Shown here: piece after piece, positions 29,600 through 39,035 of the stretch
Layout: every line of letters begins with the position of its first letter
Position numbering within the stretch: position 1 is the stretch's first letter
Notes under the pieces: generated by a model
Seen by the model: only the letters and a program-made list of their open reading frames with translations
Told to the model about the DNA's origin: nothing
Databases searched by the model: none
Made by a program: the position numbers and the translations under genes
DNA from: Rhodopseudomonas telluris
Lineage (GTDB): Bacteria > Pseudomonadota > Alphaproteobacteria > Rhizobiales > Xanthobacteraceae
DNA: 64,000 nucleotides
Direction of reading: 5' to 3'
Assembly: GCF_042432815.1 (NCBI RefSeq)
Contig: NZ_JBHLWM010000005.1
Span: forward strand, 248,001 to 312,000

Positions 29600-31174
29600 C
29601 TACTCCGCCGCCTTCACCTCGCGCCGCTCCAGCGACGACAGCGCGTGCAGCAGCACCGTGCGGATCTTGTCGCTGTCGGCCGGCGTGACCGCGGCGGTGT
29701 CGAGATAGAAATCGAGTCCCGGCATCTTTTCGATCACCACCTCGGACTGCTCGTCGCCGTCGCGCAGATGGTCGATCACATAGGGCACCACCTCGCGGCT
29801 GATGCCTTTCATGGTGATCGACGGCAGGGTGCGCGCCGCGATGATGTCGCTGACCAGTGCGTAGGTCTCGTAGCTGATGACGATGCCGCCGGGCTCGGCG
29901 ATCGACTGCAGCCGCGCCGCGAGGTTCGCCTCGGCGCCGATGATGGTGTAGTCCATCCGGTCGGCGCTGCCGAAATTGCCGACATTGCAATAGCCGGAGT
30001 TGATCCCCATCCGGGCGCGGAACGGCTGCTCGATGCCGGCGGCGCGCCATTTGCTGTTGAGTTCGGCCAGCCGCCGCTGCATCGCCCACGCCATCCGCAC
30101 GCAGGCCTGCGCGTCGGCGCGGTCGCCCTTGGTTTCCGGGTCGCCGAAGAAGATCAGCATCGCGTCGCCGATAAATTTGTCGATCGTGCCGCCGTAGCGA
30201 TGCGCGATCTCCGACATTTCGGTGAAGTACTCGTTGAGCAGCTGGGTGATCAGTTCCGGCTGCAGCCGCTCGGTGGTCGCGGTGAAGTTCTGGATATCCG
30301 AGAAGAAGATCGTCAGCTTCTTGCGCTCGGTGTGGATGGTGACGTCCTTCTGGCCGGAGAAGATGCTCTTGTAGATCTGCGGCGGGATGTAGCGCGAGAT
30401 CTTCATCGACAGCGAGGCGAGGAAGTCGTTGTTGGTCTCCAGCTCCTTGTTCATCGCGACGATCTTGTCGGCCTGGCGCCGCTGCATCGCGACGAACGAC
30501 ACGCCGCACACCGCGGCCAGCGCGAAGTACGCGAGCAGGAACTTGAACGAGAACAGATTGGCCGCGATCGGCTGGGTGATCGTCACCTCCTGGATGCCGC
30601 GGACTTCGCCGACCTTCCAGTCGGTCTTCGGACTCTCCGGATGGGTGTTGTGGCAGGCGACGCAGGCCGGCGCCATCGTCACCGGCGAGACGAGCCGGAC
30701 GCTGTCGCTGAACAGCCCGGCGGTCGCCGAGACGATATTCTCGCTGGCGTCCTTGCGCAGCGCCGCCAGCGCGTCGCGCTCGAAGCCGTCGAGCTGATGC
30801 GGCGCGCGGTTGGCGAAGGGATAGTCCGAGACGAAGCGATAGGAGATGTTGCTCTGCTGCTCGCCGATCACCTTGCCGAGCTCGAGCGACAGCGTCGCCG
30901 GGATCGGGATTGCGCCCGGGACCGTCTCGTAGTCGTGGATCACCTGAACCTGACCGGGATGCGCCAGGATCCGGCCGACGACATTGGCGGCGTAGTAGTG
31001 CCTGACGCTCTTGATCACCGAATTAAGGTCGGAGGCCTGCCGGCGCAGCGCCGCGTCGGCGAGATGGGTCAGATCGAGCCACACCGCCACCGGCAGCGCC
31101 AGCAGCAGGCAGGCGATCAGGACGCCGGTCAAGACGCCGCGCGACCTGAGGTTTTCGGCGTTTTCCGTATCCAT
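29600..31174 (-). CDS. Membrane adenylate/guanylate cyclase with Tll0287-like (DUF3365) heme-motif sensor
   Basis: 524 aa from the ATG at 31174. One TM helix (13-33), then a periplasmic domain of about 170 residues of the Tll0287-like/DUF3365 type with a c-type heme motif CVACH (171-175), a second TM helix (about 207-230), and a class III nucleotide cyclase domain with metal-binding aspartates D293 (FFSDIQNFT) and D337 (GDAMLIFFGD). It would make cAMP in response to a redox state or gas ligand sensed by periplasmic heme; the signal is inferred. An in-frame GTG at 31192 is an alternative start. Confidence 0.9.
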   Translation of the reverse strand: MDTENAENLRSRGVLTGVLIACLLLALPVAVWLDLTHLADAALRRQASDLNSVIKSVRHYYAANVVGRILAHPGQVQVIHDYETVPGAIPIPATLSLELGKVIGEQQSNISYRFVSDYPFANRAPHQLDGFERDALAALRKDASENIVSATAGLFSDSVRLVSPVTMAPACVACHNTHPESPKTDWKVGEVRGIQEVTITQPIAANLFSFKFLLAYFALAAVCGVSFVAMQRRQADKIVAMNKELETNNDFLASLSMKISRYIPPQIYKSIFSGQKDVTIHTERKKLTIFFSDIQNFTATTERLQPELITQLLNEYFTEMSEIAHRYGGTIDKFIGDAMLIFFGDPETKGDRADAQACVRMAWAMQRRLAELNSKWRAAGIEQPFRARMGINSGYCNVGNFGSADRMDYTIIGAEANLAARLQSIAEPGGIVISYETYALVSDIIAARTLPSITMKGISREVVPYVIDHLRDGDEQSEVVIEKMPGLDFYLDTAAVTPADSDKIRTVLLHALSSLERREVKAAE

Positions 31175-31307
31175 CTGCGCGATCTGCCTCACCAATTACC
31201 GGCGGGATCGGACCCTAATGCTTTCGGCTGCGGATGAGAAGCGGGCGCAGATACCGAGCGCCGGGCGGCGGCGGCGCCCGCAGCGGGCCTGGCTGCGCCG
31301 AGCGAGA

Positions 31308-31895
31308 TCAGTCCTTGCCGGTGGTGCGGATCGGACGGCCCTGCGAGATGAACGCATAGTGGCCATTGGCGAAGGTGCCGAGCATCAGCGCTTCGACCAC
31401 GGGCTCCGCGATCTCGCCGCTGCCGGCCCAGTCGACCACGAAATTGGCACCGGTGCCGGCACGGGTGTCGAGCGTCGGCACGAACGCCTCGACGGTGGCG
31501 AACGGCTTCAGCGCCACCGGTGCCTTGAGATAGCTCTGCACCATCTTGCCGGCGCCGTCGAAAAACGCGATTCGCCGGATCACTAGCGGCTTGGTCTCGG
31601 AGGCGTTGTGGACGCTGAGCGTCACCGAAAAATCGGCGCGGGCCTTGCCCTGCGCAATCGAGACGCTGGAGTAGGCCGGCACATAGACCGCGCCGCTGGT
31701 CGATAGCGGCTCGGCCGGCAGCGTGGTCAGCGACGACGCGAAGGTCTGCTCCAGGCTCGGTGCGTCCGCCCGGCTTTGCGCCGCGGTCGGCGCCGCCGAT
31801 GCCAGCAGCAGTCCGGCGACGATCAGCCCAGCCCGGCAGCTGGCACCAATTCGCCAGGCCGCACAATCGCTCCGAGTTATGGCTTTCGATCGCAT
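31308..31895 (-). CDS. DUF3124 domain-containing secreted protein
   Basis: 195 aa from the ATG at 31895 behind AAAGG. The signal peptide ends AAPTAAQS. The mature region has the DUF3124 pattern: GAVYVPAYSSVSI, LSVHNASETKPLVIRRIAFF and VDWAGSG. It is likely periplasmic and its function is unknown. It is transcribed away from the Kef-type antiporter gene with only 48 bp between start codons, so the promoters must overlap. Confidence 0.82.
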   Translation of the reverse strand: MRSKAITRSDCAAWRIGASCRAGLIVAGLLLASAAPTAAQSRADAPSLEQTFASSLTTLPAEPLSTSGAVYVPAYSSVSIAQGKARADFSVTLSVHNASETKPLVIRRIAFFDGAGKMVQSYLKAPVALKPFATVEAFVPTLDTRAGTGANFVVDWAGSGEIAEPVVEALMLGTFANGHYAFISQGRPIRTTGKD

Positions 31896-31943
31896 GGCAT
31901 TACCTTTATTGTGCGGCCCATCCATTCAACGGCGGCCGAGGGC

Positions 31944-33668
31944 ATGCACGAACTGATTCGCGACATAACGCTGTGCATCCTGTTCGCCTGGATGCTCGGC
32001 CTCTCGGCCCATTTCTTCCGACAGCCGCTGATCCTCGCTTATCTTATCGCCGGCTTCGTCATCGGTCCATTCGGCCTCGGTCTGGTGCAGTCGCAGGAAT
32101 CGATCTCGGTGATCTCCGAGCTCGGCCTGATCTTCATGCTGTTCATGATCGGGCTCGAGATCGACCTGAAGAAGATCGTTCGCGCCGGCAGCGTCATCCT
32201 GGTGGCGGCCGGCGTGCAGCTGATCGGCGGCTGCGTACTCGGCATCGCGTTCTTCGCCACCATCGGGCTGGCGATAGGTGGCGGCCAGTTCGACGCCGTG
32301 TACCTGATGGTCGCCTGCGCGCTGTCGTCCACCGTGATCATCGTCAAGGTGCTGTACGAGAAGCGCGAGCTCGACACCCTGCCCGGCCGGATCACGCTCG
32401 GCATTCTGGTGCTGCAGGACATCTTCGCGATCCTGTTCCTCGCCGTGCAGCCGAGCCTGGCCGACCTGCAGATCAGCGTGCTGGTGCTGTCGATCGCCCG
32501 GGTCGCGGCGCTGGTCGCGACCGCTCTGGTTCTGTCGCGCTACGTCTTGCCCTGGCTGTTTCACCGCATCGCCCGCACCCCGGAGCTGGTGCTGCTCGGC
32601 GCGCTGGCGTGGTGCTTTCTGATCGGCGAGATCGCCGAGCGGCTGCATCTGTCGCGGGAGATGGGCTCGCTGGTCGCCGGCGTGTCGCTATCGACCTTCC
32701 CCTATGCGCTCGACGTCACCGCCAAGGTGACAACGCTGCGGGACTTCTTCATCACGCTGTTCTTCGTCGGCCTCGGCATGACGATTCCGATCCCGAACGG
32801 CTCGATCATCTCGATGGCGCTGGCGATCGCCGCCTTCACCGTGGTCAGCCGCGTGGTGACCACTTTCGTGCCGCTGTATCTGATGCGGCAGGGGCTGCGC
32901 GCCAGCCTGCTGCCGGCGTTGAACCTGGCGCAGATCAGCGAATTCTCGCTGGTGGTGATCCAGACCGGCATCCCGGCCGGCCACCTGCGCACCGAAACCT
33001 CGAGCGCGGCGTCGTTCGCCTTCGTACTGCTGGCGGTGCTGTCGACCTTCGTGATGGTCCGCAGCGATCAGATCACCCGCCGCGCCATCCCCTTGCTCAA
33101 GGCGATCGGCCTGCGCGACCTCGATCATCAGGCCGAAGAGCCCGAACACGGCTCCGGCCACGGCGCCGCGCGGCGCATCGTCATTCTCGGCTTCTTCCGC
33201 GCGGCAAGCGCCCTGATCAGCGAGATCGAACGCCGCAACCAGGACCTCTTGCAGCAGATCAGCGTGATCGACTTCAATCCGAACGTCTATCGCACACTGG
33301 CAGACCGCGGCATGCACGTGATCTACGGCGACATCAGCAATGTCGACACGCTGGTGCATGCCGGCGTCGGCAGCGCCGAGATCATCATCCTCAGCGTGCC
33401 GGATTCGCTGCTGAAGGGCGCCACCAACGAACGGCTGGTGCGCCATGTCCGCGGCCTCAACCCGACCGCCAAGATCGTCGCCACCGCCGACCTGCTCGCA
33501 GACGTCGAGTCGCTCTACACCGCCGGCGCCGACTACGTCACGGTGACGCGGATCAGCGACGCCGAACAGCTCTACAGTGTGATCGAAGCCGCCGACGATG
33601 GCCTGCTCGACGACAAGCGTGCGGCACTCGATGCCTTGCTGGCGGAGCGCAAGGAAGTGCTGCCATAG
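31944..33668 (+). CDS. Kef-type cation:proton antiporter (CPA2) with C-terminal RCK-like domain
   Basis: 574 aa from the ATG at 31944 behind GAGGGC. Residues 1-375 form about 12 membrane helices with CPA2 features (GFVIGPFGLG, ELGLIFMLFMIGLEID, and the LVLQD motif with Q158 and D159). Residues about 410-540 form a Rossmann-like RCK domain, but the usual GxGxxG loop reads GFFRAAS (416-422), so nucleotide binding may be lost or changed. It would exchange K+ or Na+ for H+ across the inner membrane. It is convergent with couR. Confidence 0.92.
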   Translation: MHELIRDITLCILFAWMLGLSAHFFRQPLILAYLIAGFVIGPFGLGLVQSQESISVISELGLIFMLFMIGLEIDLKKIVRAGSVILVAAGVQLIGGCVLGIAFFATIGLAIGGGQFDAVYLMVACALSSTVIIVKVLYEKRELDTLPGRITLGILVLQDIFAILFLAVQPSLADLQISVLVLSIARVAALVATALVLSRYVLPWLFHRIARTPELVLLGALAWCFLIGEIAERLHLSREMGSLVAGVSLSTFPYALDVTAKVTTLRDFFITLFFVGLGMTIPIPNGSIISMALAIAAFTVVSRVVTTFVPLYLMRQGLRASLLPALNLAQISEFSLVVIQTGIPAGHLRTETSSAASFAFVLLAVLSTFVMVRSDQITRRAIPLLKAIGLRDLDHQAEEPEHGSGHGAARRIVILGFFRAASALISEIERRNQDLLQQISVIDFNPNVYRTLADRGMHVIYGDISNVDTLVHAGVGSAEIIILSVPDSLLKGATNERLVRHVRGLNPTAKIVATADLLADVESLYTAGADYVTVTRISDAEQLYSVIEAADDGLLDDKRAALDALLAERKEVLP

Positions 33669-33683
33669 CGGCATGCCGAATGT

Positions 33684-33708
33684 CGGGACGATCAGCCTGA
33701 TCGTCTCG
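33684..33708. terminator. Hairpin between convergent antiporter and couR genes
   Basis: Stem of 11 bp (CGGGACGATCA with TGATCGTCTCG, one G-T pair) and a GCC loop. There is no strong T-run on either side. Its place between convergent genes fits a bidirectional terminator. Confidence 0.5.
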
Positions 33709-33717
33709 GGCGCGCGC

Positions 33718-34233
33718 TCAAAACTCCCGCGCGATTTTCGCCAGCATGGCGAGCAGCGCGGTGCGGTTGTCGTCGCCGATCAGTTCGACGAGGCGCGCTT
33801 CGTGCTGGGTTTCGACCAGCTTCTTGGCGCGCGCCAGCGTGGCGCGGCCCTTGTCGGTCAGCATCAGGATGTGCGAGCGGCGATCGTTCGGCGAGCGGGT
33901 GCGCACGCACAGACCGCGACCTTCCAGCGCATCCAGCATCGCCACGAAGTTCGGCCGAAGAATGCCGAGCGTGGTGGCGATCTCGGTCTGGTTGCGGCCG
34001 GGATTGGCGTCGAGCAGCAGCAGCACGGAGAACTGCGCGGGCGTGAGCTGCACCGGCGCGACGCAGTGCAGGAAGTCTTCGAACACACGCAGCTGCGCCC
34101 GCTTCAGCGCGTAGCCGAGCAGCCCGGCGAGTTCGCCCATCGCCAGTTCGCCGGCCTCGTGGGTGGGCTCGGCGGCGGGCGCCTCCTTGCGGGCACGGAG
34201 CGGTTTGCCGACGGCAGCTTTGGAAGAGGTCAT
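33718..34233 (-). CDS. couR: MarR-family repressor of p-coumarate genes (CouR)
   Basis: 171 aa from the ATG at 34233. A winged helix-turn-helix MarR domain spans about 45-150 (LTPAQFSVLLLLDANPGRNQ, ATTLGILRPNFVAMLDALEG, RTRSPNDRRSHILMLTDKG). The surrounding cluster matches the R. palustris p-coumarate locus, where CouR represses and is released by p-coumaroyl-CoA (from memory of published work). It diverges from the ABC transporter genes. A degenerate copy of the palindrome seen before couA lies in its upstream region, suggesting autoregulation. An upstream in-frame GTG at 34269 is possible. Confidence 0.88.
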   Translation of the reverse strand: MTSSKAAVGKPLRARKEAPAAEPTHEAGELAMGELAGLLGYALKRAQLRVFEDFLHCVAPVQLTPAQFSVLLLLDANPGRNQTEIATTLGILRPNFVAMLDALEGRGLCVRTRSPNDRRSHILMLTDKGRATLARAKKLVETQHEARLVELIGDDNRTALLAMLAKIAREF

Positions 34234-34302
34234 CGCCTCGGCTCTCGGTGTTTGATTGTTCAAGACCACTGCGTCCGGGCCTTGAGCTTATAATCGATAA
34301 TT

Positions 34303-34317
34303 GTTATGAACTATATC
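34303..34317. promoter_or_regulatory. Degenerate CouR-type operator
   Basis: GTTATG-AAC-TATATC matches 10 of 12 arm positions of the GTTATA-N3-TATAAC palindrome found exactly at 43578 and 47644. It lies in the couR/ABC-permease divergent region. Assignment to CouR is inferred. Confidence 0.5.
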
Positions 34318-34395
34318 AAATAGTCCGCGCGGAATTCAACTGCCGGCTGGCGAAGGGCGGTGCAACCGCCGTTTGCGCGTGAGGGGAGCGTCCGC

Positions 34396-35436
34396 TTGAA
34401 CACCACGATTCTGCTGTTTCTGCTACAGGACGGCATCACCAACGGCGCGATCTACGCGCTGCTCGGACTGGCGCTGGTGCTGGTCTTCGCCGTCACGCGG
34501 GTGATCCTGATCCCGCAGGGCGAATTCATCACCTTCGGCGCCCTCACCTACGCGACGCTGTCGGCCGGCGGAATTCCGGGCACAGCGGGGCTCGCGATGG
34601 TCATGGGACTCGTCGCCTTCGGCTTCGAGCTGTTCGGCATCCGCAAATCGCTCAGCGCCGGCAAAGTTATCCGCGCCGTGCTGATTTATCTGGTGTTTCC
34701 GGCGGTCGTGCTGGGGCTCACGATGGCTCTGCCGGCCACCAAGCCGGGCGTTGCGGTGAACATCGCGCTGTCGCTGCTGATCGTCGCGGCCATCGGTCTG
34801 TTTCTGTATCGCATCGCGTTCCAGCCGCTGGCGCACACCTCCGTGCTGGTGCTGCTGATCGCCTCGGTCGGCGTGCACCTCGCCTTGCAAGGCTTCGGCC
34901 TGGTGTTCTTCGGCGCCGAAGGCCTGCGCGGTCCGCCGCTGTCGGATGCGGCGGTGACGCTGGGTCCGCTGCGCTTCACCGGCCAGAGCCTCGCCGTCTA
35001 TGCCATCACCATCGTGGTGATGATCGGGCTGTGGCTGTTCTTCGGCTACACCCGTTACGGCAAGGCGCTGCGCGCCACCGCGGTGAACCGTCTCGGCGCG
35101 CGCCTGGTCGGCATTCGCACCTCATTGAGCGGCCAACTTGCCTTCCTGCTCGCCTCGGTGATCGGCGCGATCTCGGGCATCCTGATCGTCCCGATCACCA
35201 CGCTTTATTACGACACCGGCTTCCTGATCGGCCTCAAGGGCTTCGTCGCCGCGATCATCGGCGGCCTGATCAGCTATCCGCTCACTGCGGTGGCGGCGAT
35301 CGTGGTCGGCGTGGTCGAGGCGTTCTCCTCGTTCTACGCCTCGAACTACAAGGAGGTGATCGTCTTCACGCTGATCCTGCCGGTCTTGGTGCTGCGCTCG
35401 CTCGCGGCCCCCGCGGTCGAAGAAGAGAAGGATTGA
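34396..35436 (+). CDS. ABC transporter permease, LivH type (part of CouPSTU)
   Basis: 346 aa. The start is taken as TTG at 34396 because GAGGGGAG lies seven bases upstream; a GTG at 34360 is in frame. About eight to ten hydrophobic helices include the LivH signatures LLFLLQDGITNGAIYALLGL, FAVTRVILIPQGEFITFGA and ASVIGAISGILIVPITTLYY. It is somewhat longer than LivH owing to an extra hydrophobic section at about 65-135. With the following two genes and couP it should import p-coumarate and related phenylpropenoids. The fused gene begins 5 bp after its stop. Confidence 0.88.
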   Translation: MNTTILLFLLQDGITNGAIYALLGLALVLVFAVTRVILIPQGEFITFGALTYATLSAGGIPGTAGLAMVMGLVAFGFELFGIRKSLSAGKVIRAVLIYLVFPAVVLGLTMALPATKPGVAVNIALSLLIVAAIGLFLYRIAFQPLAHTSVLVLLIASVGVHLALQGFGLVFFGAEGLRGPPLSDAAVTLGPLRFTGQSLAVYAITIVVMIGLWLFFGYTRYGKALRATAVNRLGARLVGIRTSLSGQLAFLLASVIGAISGILIVPITTLYYDTGFLIGLKGFVAAIIGGLISYPLTAVAAIVVGVVEAFSSFYASNYKEVIVFTLILPVLVLRSLAAPAVEEEKD

Positions 35437-35441
35437 GCGCG

Positions 35442-37207
35442 ATGCCGCGTTGGCTGCCCATTCTCGTGTTCGCCGTCGTGATGGCGGCGCTGCCGCTGGT
35501 CCCCGGCATTCCGCCGTTCTGGATCGTGCTGCTCGACAATATCGGTCTCGCCGCTTTGGTGGCGATGGGGCTGGTGCTGCTGACCGGCGTCGGCGGCCTC
35601 ACCTCGTTCGGCCAGGCCGCGTTCTGCGGCTTCGGCGCCTACACCACCGCCTACATCACCACCGTCTACGGCGTCTCGCCCTGGCTGACGCTGCCGCTGT
35701 CGCTGCTGGTCGCCGGCGGCGCGGCGGTGATCCTGGGGCTGATGACGGTGCGGCTCAGCGGCCATTATCTGCCGCTCGGCACCATCGCCTGGGGCATCTC
35801 ACTGTACTATCTGTTCAGCAAGCTCGACTTTCTCGGCCGTAACGACGGCATCTCGCGCGTGCCGCCGCTGTCGATCGGCGCACTGGAAATGTGGTCGCCG
35901 CAGTCGATCTATTTCGTGATCTGGGCGATGGTGCTGATCAGCGCGCTGCTGACCATGAACCTGCTCGACAGCCGCACCGGCCGCGCCATCCGCGCGCTGC
36001 GCCGCGGCCATATCGCCGCTGAAGCGTTCGGCGTGCGCACCGCGCGGGCGAAGCTTTTGGTCTTCATCTACGCCGCGGTGCTCGCGGGCCTGTCCGGCTG
36101 GCTGTACGCGCACTTCCAGCGCAACGTGAACCCGACGCCGTTCGGGCCGCAAGCCGGCATCGAATATCTGTTCATCGCCGTGGTCGGCGGCGCCGGCTAT
36201 GTCTGGGGCGGCGTGCTCGGCGCCGCGATCGTGATCGTGCTGAAGGAAGTTCTTCAGAGCTATCTGCCGATGCTGTTCGGCGGCCAGGGCCAGCTCGAGA
36301 TCATCGTATTCGGCATCATGCTGGTGATTCTGCTGCAGCTCGCGCCGGGCGGCGTCTGGCCGCTGCTCAGCAATCTCGTGCCGATCAAGCTGCGGCGTCC
36401 GCGCATCGATCCGAGCGCCGCGCCGCCGCCGCGCGAGCGGACGCTGGCCGAGACCGGCACGCTGCTCAAAGTCGAGCGCGCCCGCAAGCAATTCGGCGGC
36501 GTGGTGGCGGTCAACGACGTCTCGTTCGACGTCCACGCCCGCGAGATCGTTGCGCTGATAGGCCCGAACGGCGCCGGCAAGTCGACCACCTTCAACCTGA
36601 TCACCGGCATCCTCACAACCACTGGCGGGCGGATCGAATTGCACGGCAAGCCGATCGACAACGCGCCGCCGCAGGACGTGGTGCAGCTCGGCATCGCCCG
36701 CACCTTCCAGCACGTCAAGCTGGTGCCGGACATGACCGTGCTGGAGAACGTCGCGATCGGCGCGCATCTGCGCGGCAGCTCGGGCGCGCTGTCGAGCATG
36801 CTGCGGTTCGACCGCGCCGAGGAAGCCAAGCTGCTCGCCGAAGCCACCCGGCAGATCGAGCGCGTCGGGCTCGGCGCCGAGATCGATCAGCTCGCCGGCT
36901 CGCTGTCGCTCGGCCAGCAGCGCATCGTCGAGATCGCGCGCGCGCTGTGCGCCGATCCGGTGCTGCTGCTGCTCGACGAACCGGCCGCCGGCCTGCGCCA
37001 CATGGAGAAGCAGCGTCTCGCCGCGCTGTTGCGGCAACTGCGCGACGGCGGCATGTCGGTGCTGCTGGTCGAGCACGACATGGGTTTCGTGATGGACCTC
37101 GCCGACCGCATCGTCGTGCTGGATTTCGGCACGCGGATCGCAGAGGGGACGCCCGAGACGATCAAGACCAATCCCGAAGTGATCAAGGCCTATCTGGGAG
37201 CGCTGTC

Positions 37208-37211
<4 letters not shown>
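35442..37211 (+). CDS. Fused ABC permease-ATPase, LivM-LivG type (part of CouPSTU)
   Basis: 589 aa joining two subunits that are usually separate. Residues 1-315 are a LivM-like permease (VLLTGVGGLTSFGQAAFCGF, AFGVRTARAKLLVF, VVGGAGYVWGGVLGA). Residues about 340-589 are a LivG ATPase with Walker A GPNGAGKST (374-382), signature LSLGQQRIVEIARAL, Walker B VLLLLDEPAAGL and a LivG-type end KTNPEVIKAYLG. The linker (about 316-340) is proline- and arginine-rich. The fusion fixes permease and ATPase stoichiometry. It overlaps the next gene by ATGA. Confidence 0.93.
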
Positions 37212-37924
<713 letters not shown>

Positions 37925-37941
37925 GCAGACACGCGGCCGCC

Positions 37942-38727
37942 TCAGCAGACGGCGACGGCTTCCATCTCGTCGATCTGCACCACGCAATTGCGCCCCAGAT
38001 CCTTGGCGCGATACAGCGCCCGGTCAGCGCGGCGCATCAGCCCCGCCAGATCCCCGCCGGGAAGGTGCGTCGCAAGGCCGAAGCTGAGCGTGACCGATAC
38101 ACTGGCTCCGCCGCCGGTGACGTCGGTGGAGCACAGGCGGCACAACGCCAGCGCGTGGCGGGTCGCCTCCTCGTCGCTGACGTCCAGCATCAGTCCGGCG
38201 AATTCCTCGCCGCCATGGCGGGCAATCAGCATGTCGTTCCGCGCGCCGAAATCGCGCAGGATTTCGCCGATCCGTGCCAGCACGCGGTCGCCGGCGTCAT
38301 GGCCATGGCGATCGTTGATCTCTTTGAAGCGGTCGATGTCGCACATCAGCGCAACCACGCGCTGCCCGGCCGCGCTGGCATTGGCGAGCAGTAGAGCGGC
38401 GGCTTCGTCGAAGCCGCGCCGGTTCAGAAGCCCGGTGAGTGGATCGGTGCGCGAGACCCGCATCAGCTCGGCGCGCGTCAACGCCAATTGCCGCATCAGC
38501 ATCGCCGAACGGAAGCTCATCGCACCAGACAGCGTGATCGACACCGACAGCGCCACGATCAAGGACGAGCGGACCACCGTGCCGACCGGCACCACCGCCT
38601 GCAGGTCAGTGCCGAGATCCGTCACCAGGAAAATCAGCGTGGCGACCGCCGTCAGGCCGCCGGCAATGGCCGCCCGGCCCGCAGCGTAACGGATCACATC
38701 GCGATGCGTGACGATCGAATTCGGCAT
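37942..38727 (-). CDS. Membrane diguanylate cyclase (GGDEF) inside the p-coumarate cluster
   Basis: 261 aa from the ATG at 38727. Two TM helices (about 20-37 and 55-75) with almost no periplasmic loop lead to a GGDEF domain (about 88-255). The active-site loop is GGEEF (172-176). The residues where an RxxD inhibitory site would lie read RNDM, so product inhibition is probably absent. It sits between the ABC genes and couP on the couP strand, ahead of nothing obvious, and its link to aromatic metabolism is unknown. Confidence 0.9.
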   Translation of the reverse strand: MPNSIVTHRDVIRYAAGRAAIAGGLTAVATLIFLVTDLGTDLQAVVPVGTVVRSSLIVALSVSITLSGAMSFRSAMLMRQLALTRAELMRVSRTDPLTGLLNRRGFDEAAALLLANASAAGQRVVALMCDIDRFKEINDRHGHDAGDRVLARIGEILRDFGARNDMLIARHGGEEFAGLMLDVSDEEATRHALALCRLCSTDVTGGGASVSVTLSFGLATHLPGGDLAGLMRRADRALYRAKDLGRNCVVQIDEMEAVAVC

Positions 38728-38946
38728 ACCTTGCAATCACCTGAGCGGCGACGGGCCGCGCAGCCTGCCCCCGCTTTGTCCGACCAATGGACGAATGCCG
38801 CAGTGGTACCAAACCCTGAATGGCAAGCACGTTAAATCCATGCAATCCGATTCATCAGACTTAACGCATCGCTAACGCAATCGGCCAATCGCTGCGACTC
38901 GTACGGAACAACGCAACGAAGGCGCGGCGGGACTTGCGGAGCACAG

Positions 38947-38976
38947 AAAAGCCGGCCTCGCGGAACGAGGCCGGCT
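38947..38976 (-). terminator. Rho-independent terminator after couP
   Basis: Stem GCCGGCCTCG / CGAGGCCGGC with a five-base loop (CGGAA). On the minus strand it is followed by TTTTCTG. It lies 60 bp downstream of couP and closes the couA-couB-thioesterase-couP transcript. Confidence 0.88.
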
Positions 38977-39035
38977 CCAAAGAACGTCCAAAAGTCTGAC
39001 AAGCTCGCAATGCGGGGCGGTACCGCCCGCAGCGA

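Noticed and set aside
34291..34302. TAATCGATAATT shared with 61600-61611
   Set aside because: A 12-bp AT-rich match in two promoter regions of unrelated genes. It may be chance or a general promoter feature; no palindrome or regulator supports a call.
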